In this document: positions 20,308-28,686 of the stretch, in pieces
Numbering within the stretch: position 1 is the first letter of the stretch
Layout of the letters: every line of letters begins with the position of its first letter
Assembly: GCF_001431625.1 (NCBI RefSeq)
Contig: NZ_LLXT01000081.1
Span: 1 to 45,593 of the forward strand
Direction: 5' to 3'
Length of the DNA: 45,593 bases
Source: Stenotrophomonas geniculata ATCC 19374 = JCM 13324
GTDB taxonomy: Bacteria; Pseudomonadota; Gammaproteobacteria; Xanthomonadales; Xanthomonadaceae
Made by a program: the position numbers and the translations under genes
The notes under the pieces: generated by a model
Told to the model about the DNA's origin: nothing
Seen by the model: the letters and a program-made list of their open reading frames with translations, nothing else
Databases searched by the model: none

Positions 20308-20891
20308 TGCGCTTGCGAACTGCTCTTGCGATTACGGGCAGCCTGCTGATGGCAGGCTGTTCGTTGTCCGAACCGCCGCCGCGCTCCGGGTCTCCGGGCG
20401 CGGCGGTTTCGCAATTGCAGGACGTGCAGGCGTGCCAGAACGCGTTCTCGCTGCCGAAGGGCTGGCAGGTCCAGGCCGCCGGCGAACAGCGCTGGCTGCT
20501 GAAAGGCACCGGCGAGCGCCCGCTGCAGGTCACGCTGCAGTGCATTACCGAGCTGCTGCACGGGCCGGATGATCCGGTGCTGACGCCGGTACTGGGTCCG
20601 CTGGAGCCCGCGCGGATGAGTGTGCGGTGGGCGTCCTGGGGCGCTGCGGAGTCGGGCTTTTCGATGGCGGCGCTGCAACGGCGCATCGTGCCCGGCACCG
20701 AAGTGCAGGAAATCGCCGAGCTGCCGCGCGCTGACCGCGCCAACCCCAACGCACCGCACGGCCTGCTGATGCTGCGCTGGGACGAGGAAGACCCCTCACA
20801 TATTCAACAACGCGAGGCGTTCATCGCCACGCTGACGCAGAGCCTTGAAGCGCCGGGCGCTGCGAAAAACACCACTGGAACGGCACCATGA
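20307..20891 (+). CDS. Putative lipoprotein inside the gua operon
   Basis: A 194-residue protein with a signal peptide and lipobox LMAGC (C near residue 18), then a soluble region with two further cysteines (QACQNAF and LQCITEL) that could form a disulfide. I do not recognise a family. It overlaps guaB by one base and guaA by four, so it is translationally coupled to purine genes although its envelope location suggests an unrelated job. The same kind of arrangement is plausible across Xanthomonadaceae but I cannot confirm it here. Confidence 0.8.
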
Positions 20892-22453
20892 CCAACATCC
20901 ATAACGACAAGATCCTCATCCTCGATTTCGGCGCGCAGTACACGCAGCTGATCGCCCGCCGCATCCGCGAGCTGGGCGTCTACTGCGAAATCTGGGCGTG
21001 GGACCACAACCCGGCCGAGATCGCGGCGTTCGGCGCCAAGGGCATCATCCTGTCCGGTGGCCCGGAATCGACCACGCTGCCGGGTGCGCCGGCCGCGCCG
21101 CAGGAAGTGTTCGACAGCGGCCTGCCGATCTTCGGCATCTGCTACGGCATGCAGACCCTGGCTGCCCAGCTGGGCGGTGCCACCGAAGCCGCGGACCAGC
21201 GCGAGTTCGGCCACGCCGAAGTGAACGTGATCAACCCCGATGCGCTGTTCAAGGGCCTGAGCGACCACGGCGGCGAGCCGAAGCTGAATGTCTGGATGAG
21301 CCACGGCGACCACGTTTCTGTTGCGCCGCCGGGCTTCACCATCACCGCCACCACCGACCGCATTCCGGTGGCTGCCATGGCCAACGAAGAAAAGCGCTGG
21401 TACGGCGTGCAGTTCCACCCGGAAGTGACCCACACCCTGCAGGGCCAGGCGCTGCTGCGCCGCTTCGTGGTGGACGTGTGCGGCTGCCAGACCCTGTGGA
21501 CCGCTGCCAACATCATCGATGACCAGATCGCCCGCGTGCGCGAACAGGTGGGCGATGACGAGGTGATCCTGGGCCTGTCCGGCGGCGTCGACTCGTCCGT
21601 GGTGGCCGCGCTGCTGCACAAGGCCATCGGCGAAAAGCTGACCTGCGTGTTCGTGGATACCGGCCTGCTGCGCTGGCAGGAAGGCGACCAGGTGATGGCG
21701 ATGTTCGCCGAGCACATGGGCGTGAAGGTGGTGCGCGTGAATGCCGCCGACCGCTACTTCGCCGCGCTGGAAGGCGTGAGCGACCCGGAAGCCAAGCGCA
21801 AGATCATCGGCAATCTGTTCGTTGAGATCTTCGACGAAGAATCGAACAAGCTGAAGAACGCCAAGTGGCTGGCGCAGGGCACCATCTACCCGGACGTGAT
21901 CGAATCGGCCGGCAGCAAGACCGGCAAGGCGCATGTGATCAAGAGCCACCACAACGTGGGCGGCCTTCCGGAGCACATGAAGCTGGGCCTGGTGGAGCCG
22001 CTGCGCGAGCTGTTCAAGGACGAAGTGCGTCGCCTGGGCGTTGAGCTGGGCCTGCCGCGCACCATGGTCTACCGCCATCCGTTCCCGGGCCCGGGCCTGG
22101 GCGTGCGTATCCTGGGTGAAGTGAAGCGCGAATACGCCGAACTGCTGGCCAAGGCCGATGCCATCTTCATTGATGAGCTGCGCAAGGCCGACCTGTACGA
22201 CAAGACCAGCCAGGCGTTTGCCGTGTTCCTGCCGGTGAAGTCGGTGGGCGTGGTGGGTGATGCGCGGGCTTATGAGTGGGTGATTGCGCTGCGGGCCGTG
22301 GAGACGATCGACTTCATGACCGCGCATTGGGCGCATCTGCCGTATGAGTTCCTGGGTACGGTGAGCAACCGGATCATCAATGAGTTGCGGGGGGTGTCGA
22401 GGGTGGTTTATGACATCTCGGGGAAGCCGCCGGCTACTATTGAGTGGGAATGA
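20888..22453 (+). CDS. guaA: GMP synthase (glutamine-hydrolysing)
   Basis: A 521-residue enzyme that aminates XMP to GMP. The N-terminal class-I amidotransferase has nucleophile C85 in GICYGMQT and the His-Glu pair in FHPEVTHT; the ATP pyrophosphatase domain has the P-loop [11 protein letters not shown] near 230. The C-terminus is complete (KPPATIEWE). The 3' end of guaA is a known integration site for genomic islands, and base composition changes directly after this gene. Confidence 0.98.
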   Translation: MTNIHNDKILILDFGAQYTQLIARRIRELGVYCEIWAWDHNPAEIAAFGAKGIILSGGPESTTLPGAPAAPQEVFDSGLPIFGICYGMQTLAAQLGGATEAADQREFGHAEVNVINPDALFKGLSDHGGEPKLNVWMSHGDHVSVAPPGFTITATTDRIPVAAMANEEKRWYGVQFHPEVTHTLQGQALLRRFVVDVCGCQTLWTAANIIDDQIARVREQVGDDEVILGLSGGVDSSVVAALLHKAIGEKLTCVFVDTGLLRWQEGDQVMAMFAEHMGVKVVRVNAADRYFAALEGVSDPEAKRKIIGNLFVEIFDEESNKLKNAKWLAQGTIYPDVIESAGSKTGKAHVIKSHHNVGGLPEHMKLGLVEPLRELFKDEVRRLGVELGLPRTMVYRHPFPGPGLGVRILGEVKREYAELLAKADAIFIDELRKADLYDKTSQAFAVFLPVKSVGVVGDARAYEWVIALRAVETIDFMTAHWAHLPYEFLGTVSNRIINELRGVSRVVYDISGKPPATIEWE

Positions 22454-22466
22454 GTTGAAAGAACGA

Positions 22467-22493
22467 GGGCGCCGAGAGGCGCCCTTGTTGTTT
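22467..22493 (+). terminator. Rho-independent terminator of guaA
   Basis: GGGCGCC-GAGA-GGCGCCC (22467-22484) followed by TTGTTGTTT, 13 bp after the guaA stop. Confidence 0.8.
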
Positions 22494-22924
22494 GTGGTCG
22501 TGTCGGTTTCGGTACGGTCCAAGGATAAAGTGAGCGACAAACTTCGGAAGGGTTACAGTCCTGCGGGACAGGGCTGCGGGTCTTGATGGGCGCTTCTGTT
22601 GCTCGTTGAGGTTTGCCAGAATTCCCATGCTGGATATTCGCCTGGACGCCACCGAGTCCGTCAAAGACATAACTTATGGTGGACGTATCGATTCTCTTGA
22701 CCTGGACGTGAATAGCACTCCTGCCATTCTTGAGTGCGGGCATTTCATTGTGAGGTCGTCGCCAGCCAATGGCTCCGCTGTCTCGATTGCCCCCCCCCCG
22801 AGTGAATGGGTGGGAGCAGGCCCCTGTCCCAAGTAAGACGCGAGTCTAGCGGGGCACTATCGCGATACCGACGCCAATGGCATATTAATGTTAGAGACAG
22901 GCAGAATTCAGGGAATAGAGGTCC
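22494..22924. other. Gene-free stretch between guaA and the CBASS operon
   Basis: About 430 bp of mixed composition with no convincing gene. Short open frames exist on both strands but none has a recognisable domain or good ribosome site. A run of ten C residues is at 22790-22799. A TATTAA box at 22883-22888 is a weak -10 candidate for the CBASS operon, without a clear -35. The stretch is probably the decayed left flank of the inserted segment. Confidence 0.5.
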
Positions 22925-24124
22925 ATGCCGACAAAAACCGCCGAAGACTTTCTGGCCGCGCTTGCGGATGAGCTTGCAATCAGCGAGTCACGTTACGAAC
23001 AGGCCCGCCGTAGCTATGCGTCACTAGGGGACTGGCTTCACCGGCCAGAGTCCTCAGTCCTCGAATACGATCCCCAGGTCTATGTGCAAGGATCATTTCG
23101 GCTGGGGACGGCAATCCGTCCTTTGAATGATGACGAAGAATATGACGTTGACTCGGTGTGCGTGCTTCGGTTCCTCGGAACGAGAAGCTTGACCCAGGCA
23201 CAGCTGAAGGAGCTTGTGGGGAACGAAGTAAAGGCGTACCGCAAAGCTCAGAACATGGTGAAGCCTGTTCGAGAGGGACGGCGCTGCTGGGTGTTGGACT
23301 ATGCAGATGGTGCACAGTTCCACATGGATATCGTGCCTGCTGTACCAAATGCTGAGCGGCAGCGGATCTTGCTTGAAGCTCGAAGTCTAGACCTGAAATG
23401 GTCGGAGACGGCAATGGTTATTACGGATCTTGAGTCCCCCGTCTACCATGTGCTTTCCGATGATTGGCAACGTTCCAACCCGAAGGGCTACGCCGAATGG
23501 TTCAAGGGCAGAATGGGGGAAGTGTTCGAACGCCGTAAGCGCGCATTGGCGGAGTCGATCAAGGCCAGCGTAGAAGACATTCCTGACTACAAGGTAAGAA
23601 CACCTCTTCAATCTGCCATCATGATCTTGAAGCGCCATCGTGACGGCATGTTCGAGGGACGGTATGACGAACGCCCAATCTCGGTCATCATCACGACACT
23701 GGCCGCTCATGCGTATAACGGCGAGGAAAAGATTGCTGATGCCCTGTATGCAATTCTCTCGCGGATGCATGAGTTCATCGAACATGATGGGTCTCACTGC
23801 ATTATTCGAAACCCCTCCGATCCTCTTGAAAACTTTGCGGACAAGTGGCCTATTCATCCGGAGCGGGAGGCCGCGTTCTTCGAGTGGTTGAGGCAAGCAC
23901 GTCAAGATTTCGGGAAGCTGGCAGAGCAGGTTGAGCGCCGTCGCCTGATCGAGAGTGTCCAACCCCGTATGGGGGCTGCCGTCGAGAGGGCAGCCACGCG
24001 ACTCGGCCCTCTGCCTGGGAGCATGCTGAGCCCTGCATCAGCCGCCGCCGCAATCGCAGCAGCCAGTGCCCCAGCATTTCCGAACACTCGGCGGGAACCT
24101 ACTTCTCCCAGGGGGTTTGCTTGA
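22925..24124 (+). CDS. CBASS cyclic oligonucleotide synthase (CD-NTase)
   Basis: A 399-residue nucleotidyltransferase of the cGAS/DncV-like family. The active site shows GS at 56-57 (VQGSFRLGTAIRP), the metal-binding pair D74/D76 in EEYDVDSV and a third Asp, D135, in QFHMDIVP. The family makes cyclic di- or trinucleotides from NTPs on phage infection. The C-terminus after about 365 is an Ala/Pro-rich, probably disordered tail ending RGFA, the expected site of conjugation by Cap2. A ribosome site AGAGG precedes the ATG; the stop overlaps the cap2 start by four bases. Clade and nucleotide product cannot be assigned by eye. Confidence 0.92.
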   Translation: MPTKTAEDFLAALADELAISESRYEQARRSYASLGDWLHRPESSVLEYDPQVYVQGSFRLGTAIRPLNDDEEYDVDSVCVLRFLGTRSLTQAQLKELVGNEVKAYRKAQNMVKPVREGRRCWVLDYADGAQFHMDIVPAVPNAERQRILLEARSLDLKWSETAMVITDLESPVYHVLSDDWQRSNPKGYAEWFKGRMGEVFERRKRALAESIKASVEDIPDYKVRTPLQSAIMILKRHRDGMFEGRYDERPISVIITTLAAHAYNGEEKIADALYAILSRMHEFIEHDGSHCIIRNPSDPLENFADKWPIHPEREAAFFEWLRQARQDFGKLAEQVERRRLIESVQPRMGAAVERAATRLGPLPGSMLSPASAAAAIAAASAPAFPNTRREPTSPRGFA

Positions 24125-25839
24125 TCTGGTGGGCGGAGCAACCACGAAGAGCGCAGTCGGAGCGAGCTGCAATATCGGAACTGACAGATGAACATGACTG
24201 GCTCCAAGCTGTGGCCTGGAGGCTGACCGGGGAGTTACAGATTGCCGTCGATTTCGAATTGGTAGTGAATGATAAGGTCATTCCTCTGACACTGGACTTT
24301 CCGGAGTTCTTTCCGGATGTGGTGCCGTCGGTTGTGTCCCGCGAAAAGGAACGTCTGTCCGGCCATCAGTACGGTCCATCAGGTGAGCTGTGCTTGGAGT
24401 ACCGCACTGACAACTGGATGCCAGAGATCACTGGTGCCATGATGATCGAAAGTGCTTATCGCCTGCTCTCATCCGAACAGGAAACGGGTGAGCACGCACC
24501 ATCAGATCACAGAGTCCTCCCTGCGCAGCGAGCAAGACACTCCAAATTCCGCTTCCTCTGTTCCAGAGGCATGTGGGCTGGCCTTTTTTTTGTTGAAGAG
24601 GGGCATGCAGTCGATGCTGAGCTGCAGGAGCACCATCTCGCCGGTGTATACGCAGCTCAGCTTTCACGAATAGGTCCTGCTGAGGACCCCATTTGGCAAG
24701 AGCCCAATAGGCGTGGCTATGGTGCTACTTCATTGAAGGCAAAGGTAGTCCGCTTGCCTGATGGGGAGGCGGTCAAATGTCGGGCATTCGAAGACCTTGC
24801 AGCACTGCTGGAACAGCTTGGGTTGGGAGAGTTGGCGGCTGAGCTGAGTCAAGCGCCGAGCGAGACCGAAGTAATTATCTTCGACGGGCAAAGCATTCAA
24901 GCGCTGATGATATTGGGCCAGGCTGGAGCGAAGAAACTCATCAACTACGATTTGGTGCTTGCTGAGCTTGATGGCGTTCGTCTTGATCCCGCATACGTCA
25001 ACCTTCGGTCTGCCAAAGTTGCGATTGTTGGCTGCGGGTCTGTAGGTTCCAAGGTGGCTGTGCAGCTTGCCAGAGCTGGTATCGGCAAGTTTGTGCTGGT
25101 GGATGGTGACATTCTGGCCGCAGGTAATCTGGTTCGTAATGAACTCGACTGGCGTGCCGTGGGGATGCACAAATCGCAGGCGTTGGCAGCTCGCGTGAAC
25201 GAGGTAAATGCCGATTGTGAAGTCCTCACTCGCACGACCGTACTAGGCGGACAAGAGAGCGGAGGGTCAACAGCTACCACGCTGGAATACATCGCAGAAT
25301 GTGATGTGATTATTGATGCAACTGCCGACCCTGCGGTCTTTAACCTGTGTTCGGCCATTGCACGGAGAGCCAAAAAGTCATTGTGCTGGGCGCAGGTGTT
25401 TGGTGGCGGGGTTGGCGGCATAGTTGTTCGGTTGCGTCCAGAAGTTGATCCCACGCCTTTGGAGGCCCGTAGACGCATTGAGGCGTGGTACGCCGATCAG
25501 GGCGTAAATTGGCCTGATCAACCTGCCTCCCAGCCTTATTCCGGGGGCGACGAATCCGGAGCGCCGCTGATAGCCGACGATGCAGATGTAACTGTGATTG
25601 CTGCGCACCTGTCTCGCTTTGCAACTGACCTGATTGCTCGTCCCGAAGCCACGATCTTCCCATACTCCGCCTATTTGATTGGCCTGTCCGAAAGATGGCT
25701 TTTTTCGGCGCCATTTGATGTGAGGCCGATCGATCTTGGCCCAACCGATAGTTGGGGTACTGAGGCGCAAGATGGCGACGCTGAGGCTTTCAAGCAATTC
25801 GTCGCGGACCTTCTGCCAAAGGCCAACAATGCAGGTTGA
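24121..25839 (+). CDS. cap2: Cap2: E2-E1 ubiquitin-like conjugation enzyme of CBASS
   Basis: A 572-residue fusion. The N-terminal E2-like domain (about 20-125) has the active-site cysteine C91 in GELCLEYRTDNW. The C-terminal ThiF/E1 adenylation domain has the ATP motif VAIVGCGSVGSKVAVQL at 300-316 and LVDGDILAAGNLVRNELD with GMHKSQALA downstream. In type II CBASS, Cap2 joins the CD-NTase C-terminus to target proteins and primes signalling. No cysteine occurs after C422. Start is TTG at 24121 in a TTGA overlap with the CD-NTase stop; the next gene starts inside its last codons. Confidence 0.9.
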   Translation: MIWWAEQPRRAQSERAAISELTDEHDWLQAVAWRLTGELQIAVDFELVVNDKVIPLTLDFPEFFPDVVPSVVSREKERLSGHQYGPSGELCLEYRTDNWMPEITGAMMIESAYRLLSSEQETGEHAPSDHRVLPAQRARHSKFRFLCSRGMWAGLFFVEEGHAVDAELQEHHLAGVYAAQLSRIGPAEDPIWQEPNRRGYGATSLKAKVVRLPDGEAVKCRAFEDLAALLEQLGLGELAAELSQAPSETEVIIFDGQSIQALMILGQAGAKKLINYDLVLAELDGVRLDPAYVNLRSAKVAIVGCGSVGSKVAVQLARAGIGKFVLVDGDILAAGNLVRNELDWRAVGMHKSQALAARVNEVNADCEVLTRTTVLGGQESGGSTATTLEYIAECDVIIDATADPAVFNLCSAIARRAKKSLCWAQVFGGGVGGIVVRLRPEVDPTPLEARRRIEAWYADQGVNWPDQPASQPYSGGDESGAPLIADDADVTVIAAHLSRFATDLIARPEATIFPYSAYLIGLSERWLFSAPFDVRPIDLGPTDSWGTEAQDGDAEAFKQFVADLLPKANNAG

Positions 25840-26293
25840 ATTTACGGATAACGTCAAAGAGAAGTTGCGCAAGGCGCTCAGAGCGGCGGGCAGCCGAGAG
25901 ATTGGCGGTGTGCTGATGGGGGAGCAGATCGAGCCCGGCCATTTCCGAATCGTTGACTTGTCGCTTGATAGCCAGACGGGAGGGAAAGCGCATTTCGTTC
26001 GAAGCTCGGAAGCCCATGCCGAGGCTTTGAATGCGTTCTTCCGTGAAACGGGGGACCAGTATGACCGTTTCAACTACTTGGGGGAGTGGCACTCGCACCC
26101 TCGATTTCCGGTCACACCCAGCACTCAGGATGTTGAGTCTATGGTCGGTCTTGTCAACGGTGAACGTGGAATCGACTTTGCGGTTCTGCTGATCGTTCGG
26201 CTGCATTGGTGGCGGAAGATCGCATGCTCTTGCACCTTGTTCCGCCGCCACTTTAGCCCATCACCGGTTGTCATTCTGGAGGATAGACATTGA
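25829..26293 (+). CDS. cap3: Cap3: JAB/JAMM isopeptidase of CBASS
   Basis: A 154-residue zinc metalloprotease that removes Cap2-made conjugates. The full JAMM set is visible: E25 in REIGGVLMG, then H88 and H90 in EWHSHPRF, S98 and D101 (H-x-H-x7-S-x-x-D). ATG at 25829 lies 11 bases inside the end of cap2; a longer frame upstream is the cap2 shadow. The last 25 residues (after LLIVRL) are hydrophobic-basic and complete the beta sheet; no truncation is evident. The stop overlaps the effector start by four bases. Confidence 0.9.
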   Translation: MQVEFTDNVKEKLRKALRAAGSREIGGVLMGEQIEPGHFRIVDLSLDSQTGGKAHFVRSSEAHAEALNAFFRETGDQYDRFNYLGEWHSHPRFPVTPSTQDVESMVGLVNGERGIDFAVLLIVRLHWWRKIACSCTLFRRHFSPSPVVILEDRH

Positions 26294-27363
26294 TAAATTA
26301 CTTCATCAAATCACTCATTGATTGGGTCTTCAGACGGCGCTCGCCGGGCGTCACACTCATTCGAGCGGGCGTTCCGCTCTTTGGTCTCGTGCTCGTAGGG
26401 TTGACATTCGGCATTACGATTCCAACTTCCCAAGGGCCGTTCACCTTTAGCTGGGACAGCTCTGGAAGTTCCGGTGCGTTGAGCTGGGGTGTGTTCGCGA
26501 TAACTTGTGTGGTTGTATTGCTGGGTGTAGGGCTGGTTGTTCGTGATATCCGTCGAGAGAGCCGTAAGAAGGTCATCGTGATCGAGGCCAGAGGGTTGAG
26601 GGATTGGCAAGGTCAACCTCTGGCTGCAGCCGTCCCCTCATCAATACTTGGTCACCGTGAGCAGGTGATCGTCGATGTAAGGCAAGGAGTTGTAGACGGT
26701 CAGATTGTGAGCCCAGAGGCCGCAGTTCGCCGAATCTCCAGCCTGCCTGATGACATAGCACGACGTTGCGGTGGACTGGACCGATCCGATCTATCGTTTG
26801 TGCTCGGTGGGCTTGCGCCGGTGCCGTTGCTTTTTCTCCTGGGAGTGATCGTTGATGATGAGTCAAACACGGTCATCATGGACTGGGATCGGCAAATGCG
26901 TGCCTGGCGTGGGTTGAGCGCTGGTGAGGATGACGGCAATCGTTTTGTGGTGGCAGGCCTGGATACTTTGCAAGCAGGTGCCACCCGCGTGGCGCTATGC
27001 GTGTCCGCTTCGTACGATGTTCTTGATGTTGATGTGCAGACCGCTGAAGCGGGAACGCCTGTCATCCGGATGGATCTGGAGGGGCGTGGTACCGACACGC
27101 ACTGGTCCGAGTTGAAACAACAACAACTCGCTCAGCAGTTCCTCGATACAGTGATGTCTTTGGCTCGAAACGGCATTACAGACATAACTCTCTTTCTGGC
27201 TGCCCCGGCAAGCCTGGCTTTGCGGTTGGGCATGCTCTATGACAAGCGGAACCTTCCTCGCGTGGAGGTCAATCAGTACGAACAGGCCAATCCCAAACGA
27301 TTCCCTTGGATGGTACGTATGCCTGTAGCTGGGGTGCCCCAAGCTGAAGTCATGCATCGATGA
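26290..27363 (+). CDS. CBASS effector: two-transmembrane SAVED protein (Cap14-like)
   Basis: A 357-residue protein. Two membrane helices are evident at about 26-45 (AGVPLFGLVLVGLTFGITI) and 64-85 (SWGVFAITCVVVLLGVGL), with a basic stop-transfer run RDIRRESRKK. Residues 95-350 fit a SAVED ligand-binding domain: LGGLAPVPLLFLLGVIVDD, then IMDWDR, and near the end LFLAAPASLALRLGMLYDKR with VEVNQYEQ. SAVED domains bind the cyclic oligonucleotide; the two helices are expected to oligomerise and breach the inner membrane, killing the infected cell. Start is TTG at 26290 in a TTGA overlap with cap3. It is the last gene of the operon. Confidence 0.85.
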   Translation: MINYFIKSLIDWVFRRRSPGVTLIRAGVPLFGLVLVGLTFGITIPTSQGPFTFSWDSSGSSGALSWGVFAITCVVVLLGVGLVVRDIRRESRKKVIVIEARGLRDWQGQPLAAAVPSSILGHREQVIVDVRQGVVDGQIVSPEAAVRRISSLPDDIARRCGGLDRSDLSFVLGGLAPVPLLFLLGVIVDDESNTVIMDWDRQMRAWRGLSAGEDDGNRFVVAGLDTLQAGATRVALCVSASYDVLDVDVQTAEAGTPVIRMDLEGRGTDTHWSELKQQQLAQQFLDTVMSLARNGITDITLFLAAPASLALRLGMLYDKRNLPRVEVNQYEQANPKRFPWMVRMPVAGVPQAEVMHR

Positions 27364-27732
27364 TGTGATTGTAGTTCTTGGGGATGCCTGGAAGTGCACT
27401 GATGCTAAGTATGGATTGCGGGCAATGAATGCATTGTCCGTGATCTCTATCAACTTAATGGTGGCCACATATGCTTCTTTAGGATCTTTGCTGACATGGC
27501 TACTTGATCTTGCCAGCAAGGCTGCTGCTGGCAAAGAATTCGGGAGAGGCGTCACGCAGACTGACAGCAGAATGTAGATGACTCCTGCTAGTAGTGCTGT
27601 AGGAACCAAGCAGCCCTTGGTCAGGTGATAGATAGGTCGGCTATCTGATGGCGTCGAAGCGACGAATGTCCCGTCGGAATTGCTCCCTGCCAGCCCCACT
27701 AAAGCTGCCGTGGTGAACCACTTTGTGGTCAT
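27364..27732 (-). pseudogene. Possible truncated membrane-protein gene facing the CBASS effector
   Basis: An open frame starting at 27732 (MTTKWFTTAALVGLAGSNSD) encodes about 120 plausible residues with one membrane segment (CLVPTALLAGVIYILLSVC) and then SKDPKEAYVATIKLIEITD, but it continues without a stop into the antisense of the effector gene. That suggests a gene whose 3' part was lost when the CBASS segment joined. G+C is lower than anywhere else here (25 of 60 bases in the line 27421-27480). I do not recognise the family, and it may not be coding. A hairpin, TGCCAGCA-N7-TGCTGGCA, is at 27511-27533. Confidence 0.35.
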
Positions 27733-27796
27733 TGCACAGCCGCCTTGGGCAATAACTCTTAGCAGGCCTGATTCGGTGGTATTCGTAGCAAACTAG

Positions 27797-28153
27797 CTAT
27801 TGTGGCCTCACCTCCTGACAAGCCCACTCAGCCAACCCCCGGCAAGCTAGGAACAACCCATCAACAACGCCCTCATCCAGATGCCGCTCCGGCTCCGCTG
27901 CCACCCGGCAACGGTCAGCCGAGTGCAGCACCTCCAGCACCGTCAGCAGCCCCACCAACGCGCGCTCGGTTCTCGCCAAGCTCACACGGCGGCCGGGCGA
28001 GACGTCGGCCTCCGGCCAGGGCAGACCATCGGCACCCTCGCAGCCGCGCATGCGCTTGAGGATGCCGAGCAGGGAGTTCAGGTCGGGCAGGGGAGTGTCG
28101 TCGTTGATGGGTTCAACAACGGTGTACGAGGAGAAGGTGTCGGATTCGTTCAT
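27797..28153 (-). CDS. Small hypothetical protein
   Basis: A 118-residue soluble protein (MNESDTFSSYTVVEPINDD) with an acidic, Asp/Pro-rich N-terminus and a helical C-terminal half (SLARTERALVGLLTVLEVLH). I do not recognise a domain; size and layout resemble small orphan proteins common in Stenotrophomonas and Pseudomonas. Start at 28153 has a CGGAAG ribosome site; a longer in-frame start is at 28189. A large palindrome lies immediately upstream, so the two may move together. Confidence 0.6.
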   Translation of the reverse strand: MNESDTFSSYTVVEPINDDTPLPDLNSLLGILKRMRGCEGADGLPWPEADVSPGRRVSLARTERALVGLLTVLEVLHSADRCRVAAEPERHLDEGVVDGLFLACRGLAEWACQEVRPQ

Positions 28154-28183
28154 GGCGTCGGCTTCCGTGGCTGTGCTTAACAG

Positions 28184-28397
28184 CGCCACCGCGAAGGGTG
28201 GCGGACGATGCGTGGCTGCAAACCGGAAGAAGCGATGTCATAAGACCGGCGGGCCCGAGGGCCCCCACGCACCGCCCGCCATACAGGCCGACGGATTGCC
28301 CGCCGGCACCGGTTAAGGACGGTGCCGACGGGCAAGCGCAAACTACAGACATCGCTTTCTTCGGGTTTGCAGACCCGGCCACCCCTTGTCGGTGGCG
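28184..28397. repeat. Large imperfect palindrome (about 215 bp)
   Basis: Arms pair over most of their length: CGCCACC at 28184 with GGTGGCG ending 28397; a segment at 28216-28239 (CTGCAAACCGGAAGAAGCGA followed by TGTC) with its inverse at 28348-28372; and a 14-base tip stem, GCCCGCCGGCACCG at 28298-28311 with CGGTGCCGACGGGC at 28320-28333, around an 8-base loop. The left arm has an extra insert of about 45 bp that forms its own small hairpin (28246-28280). Not a GTAG REP. It may be a MITE-like element or encode a structured RNA. Confidence 0.7.
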
Positions 28398-28686
28398 CGC
28401 CATGGTGTTTACGCCGCCGCTTCGAATGCCAATAGAAATTCGCGAAGGAATCGCGGAATTCAAGAGCGAAGAACTATTGTTGCACGCACCATTCGTGCAG
28501 CACGCGACGCCAGCAGACGCATTCGCGCATCTGCTCTGCTGATAGCGAATCAAAGTGGCGCAATCGCCCACGCCACAAGCGAATAGCGCGACAGCCTTCT
28601 TTACAACAGTTCTTAGTCCGCACCGACTGGCAACAGAGCCCGATAAGCCGCACACCCCGAAAAGCGGTTCAAACCCGACACCACTA
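28398..28686. other. Gene-free stretch
   Basis: About 290 bp between the palindrome and the lysR stop codon. A short frame (ATG at 28429, MPIEIREGIAEFKSEELLLH and stop at 28542) reads plausibly but has no ribosome site. No tRNA, terminator or repeat is clear. Confidence 0.45.

Noticed and set aside
27511..27533. Hairpin downstream of the CBASS operon as a terminator
   Set aside because: The eight-base stem has no T-run on either strand.
28298..28333. Tip of the large palindrome as an integron attC site
   Set aside because: GGTTAAGG resembles a core site but sits at the loop rather than at the ends, and no second core, cassette array or integrase is present.
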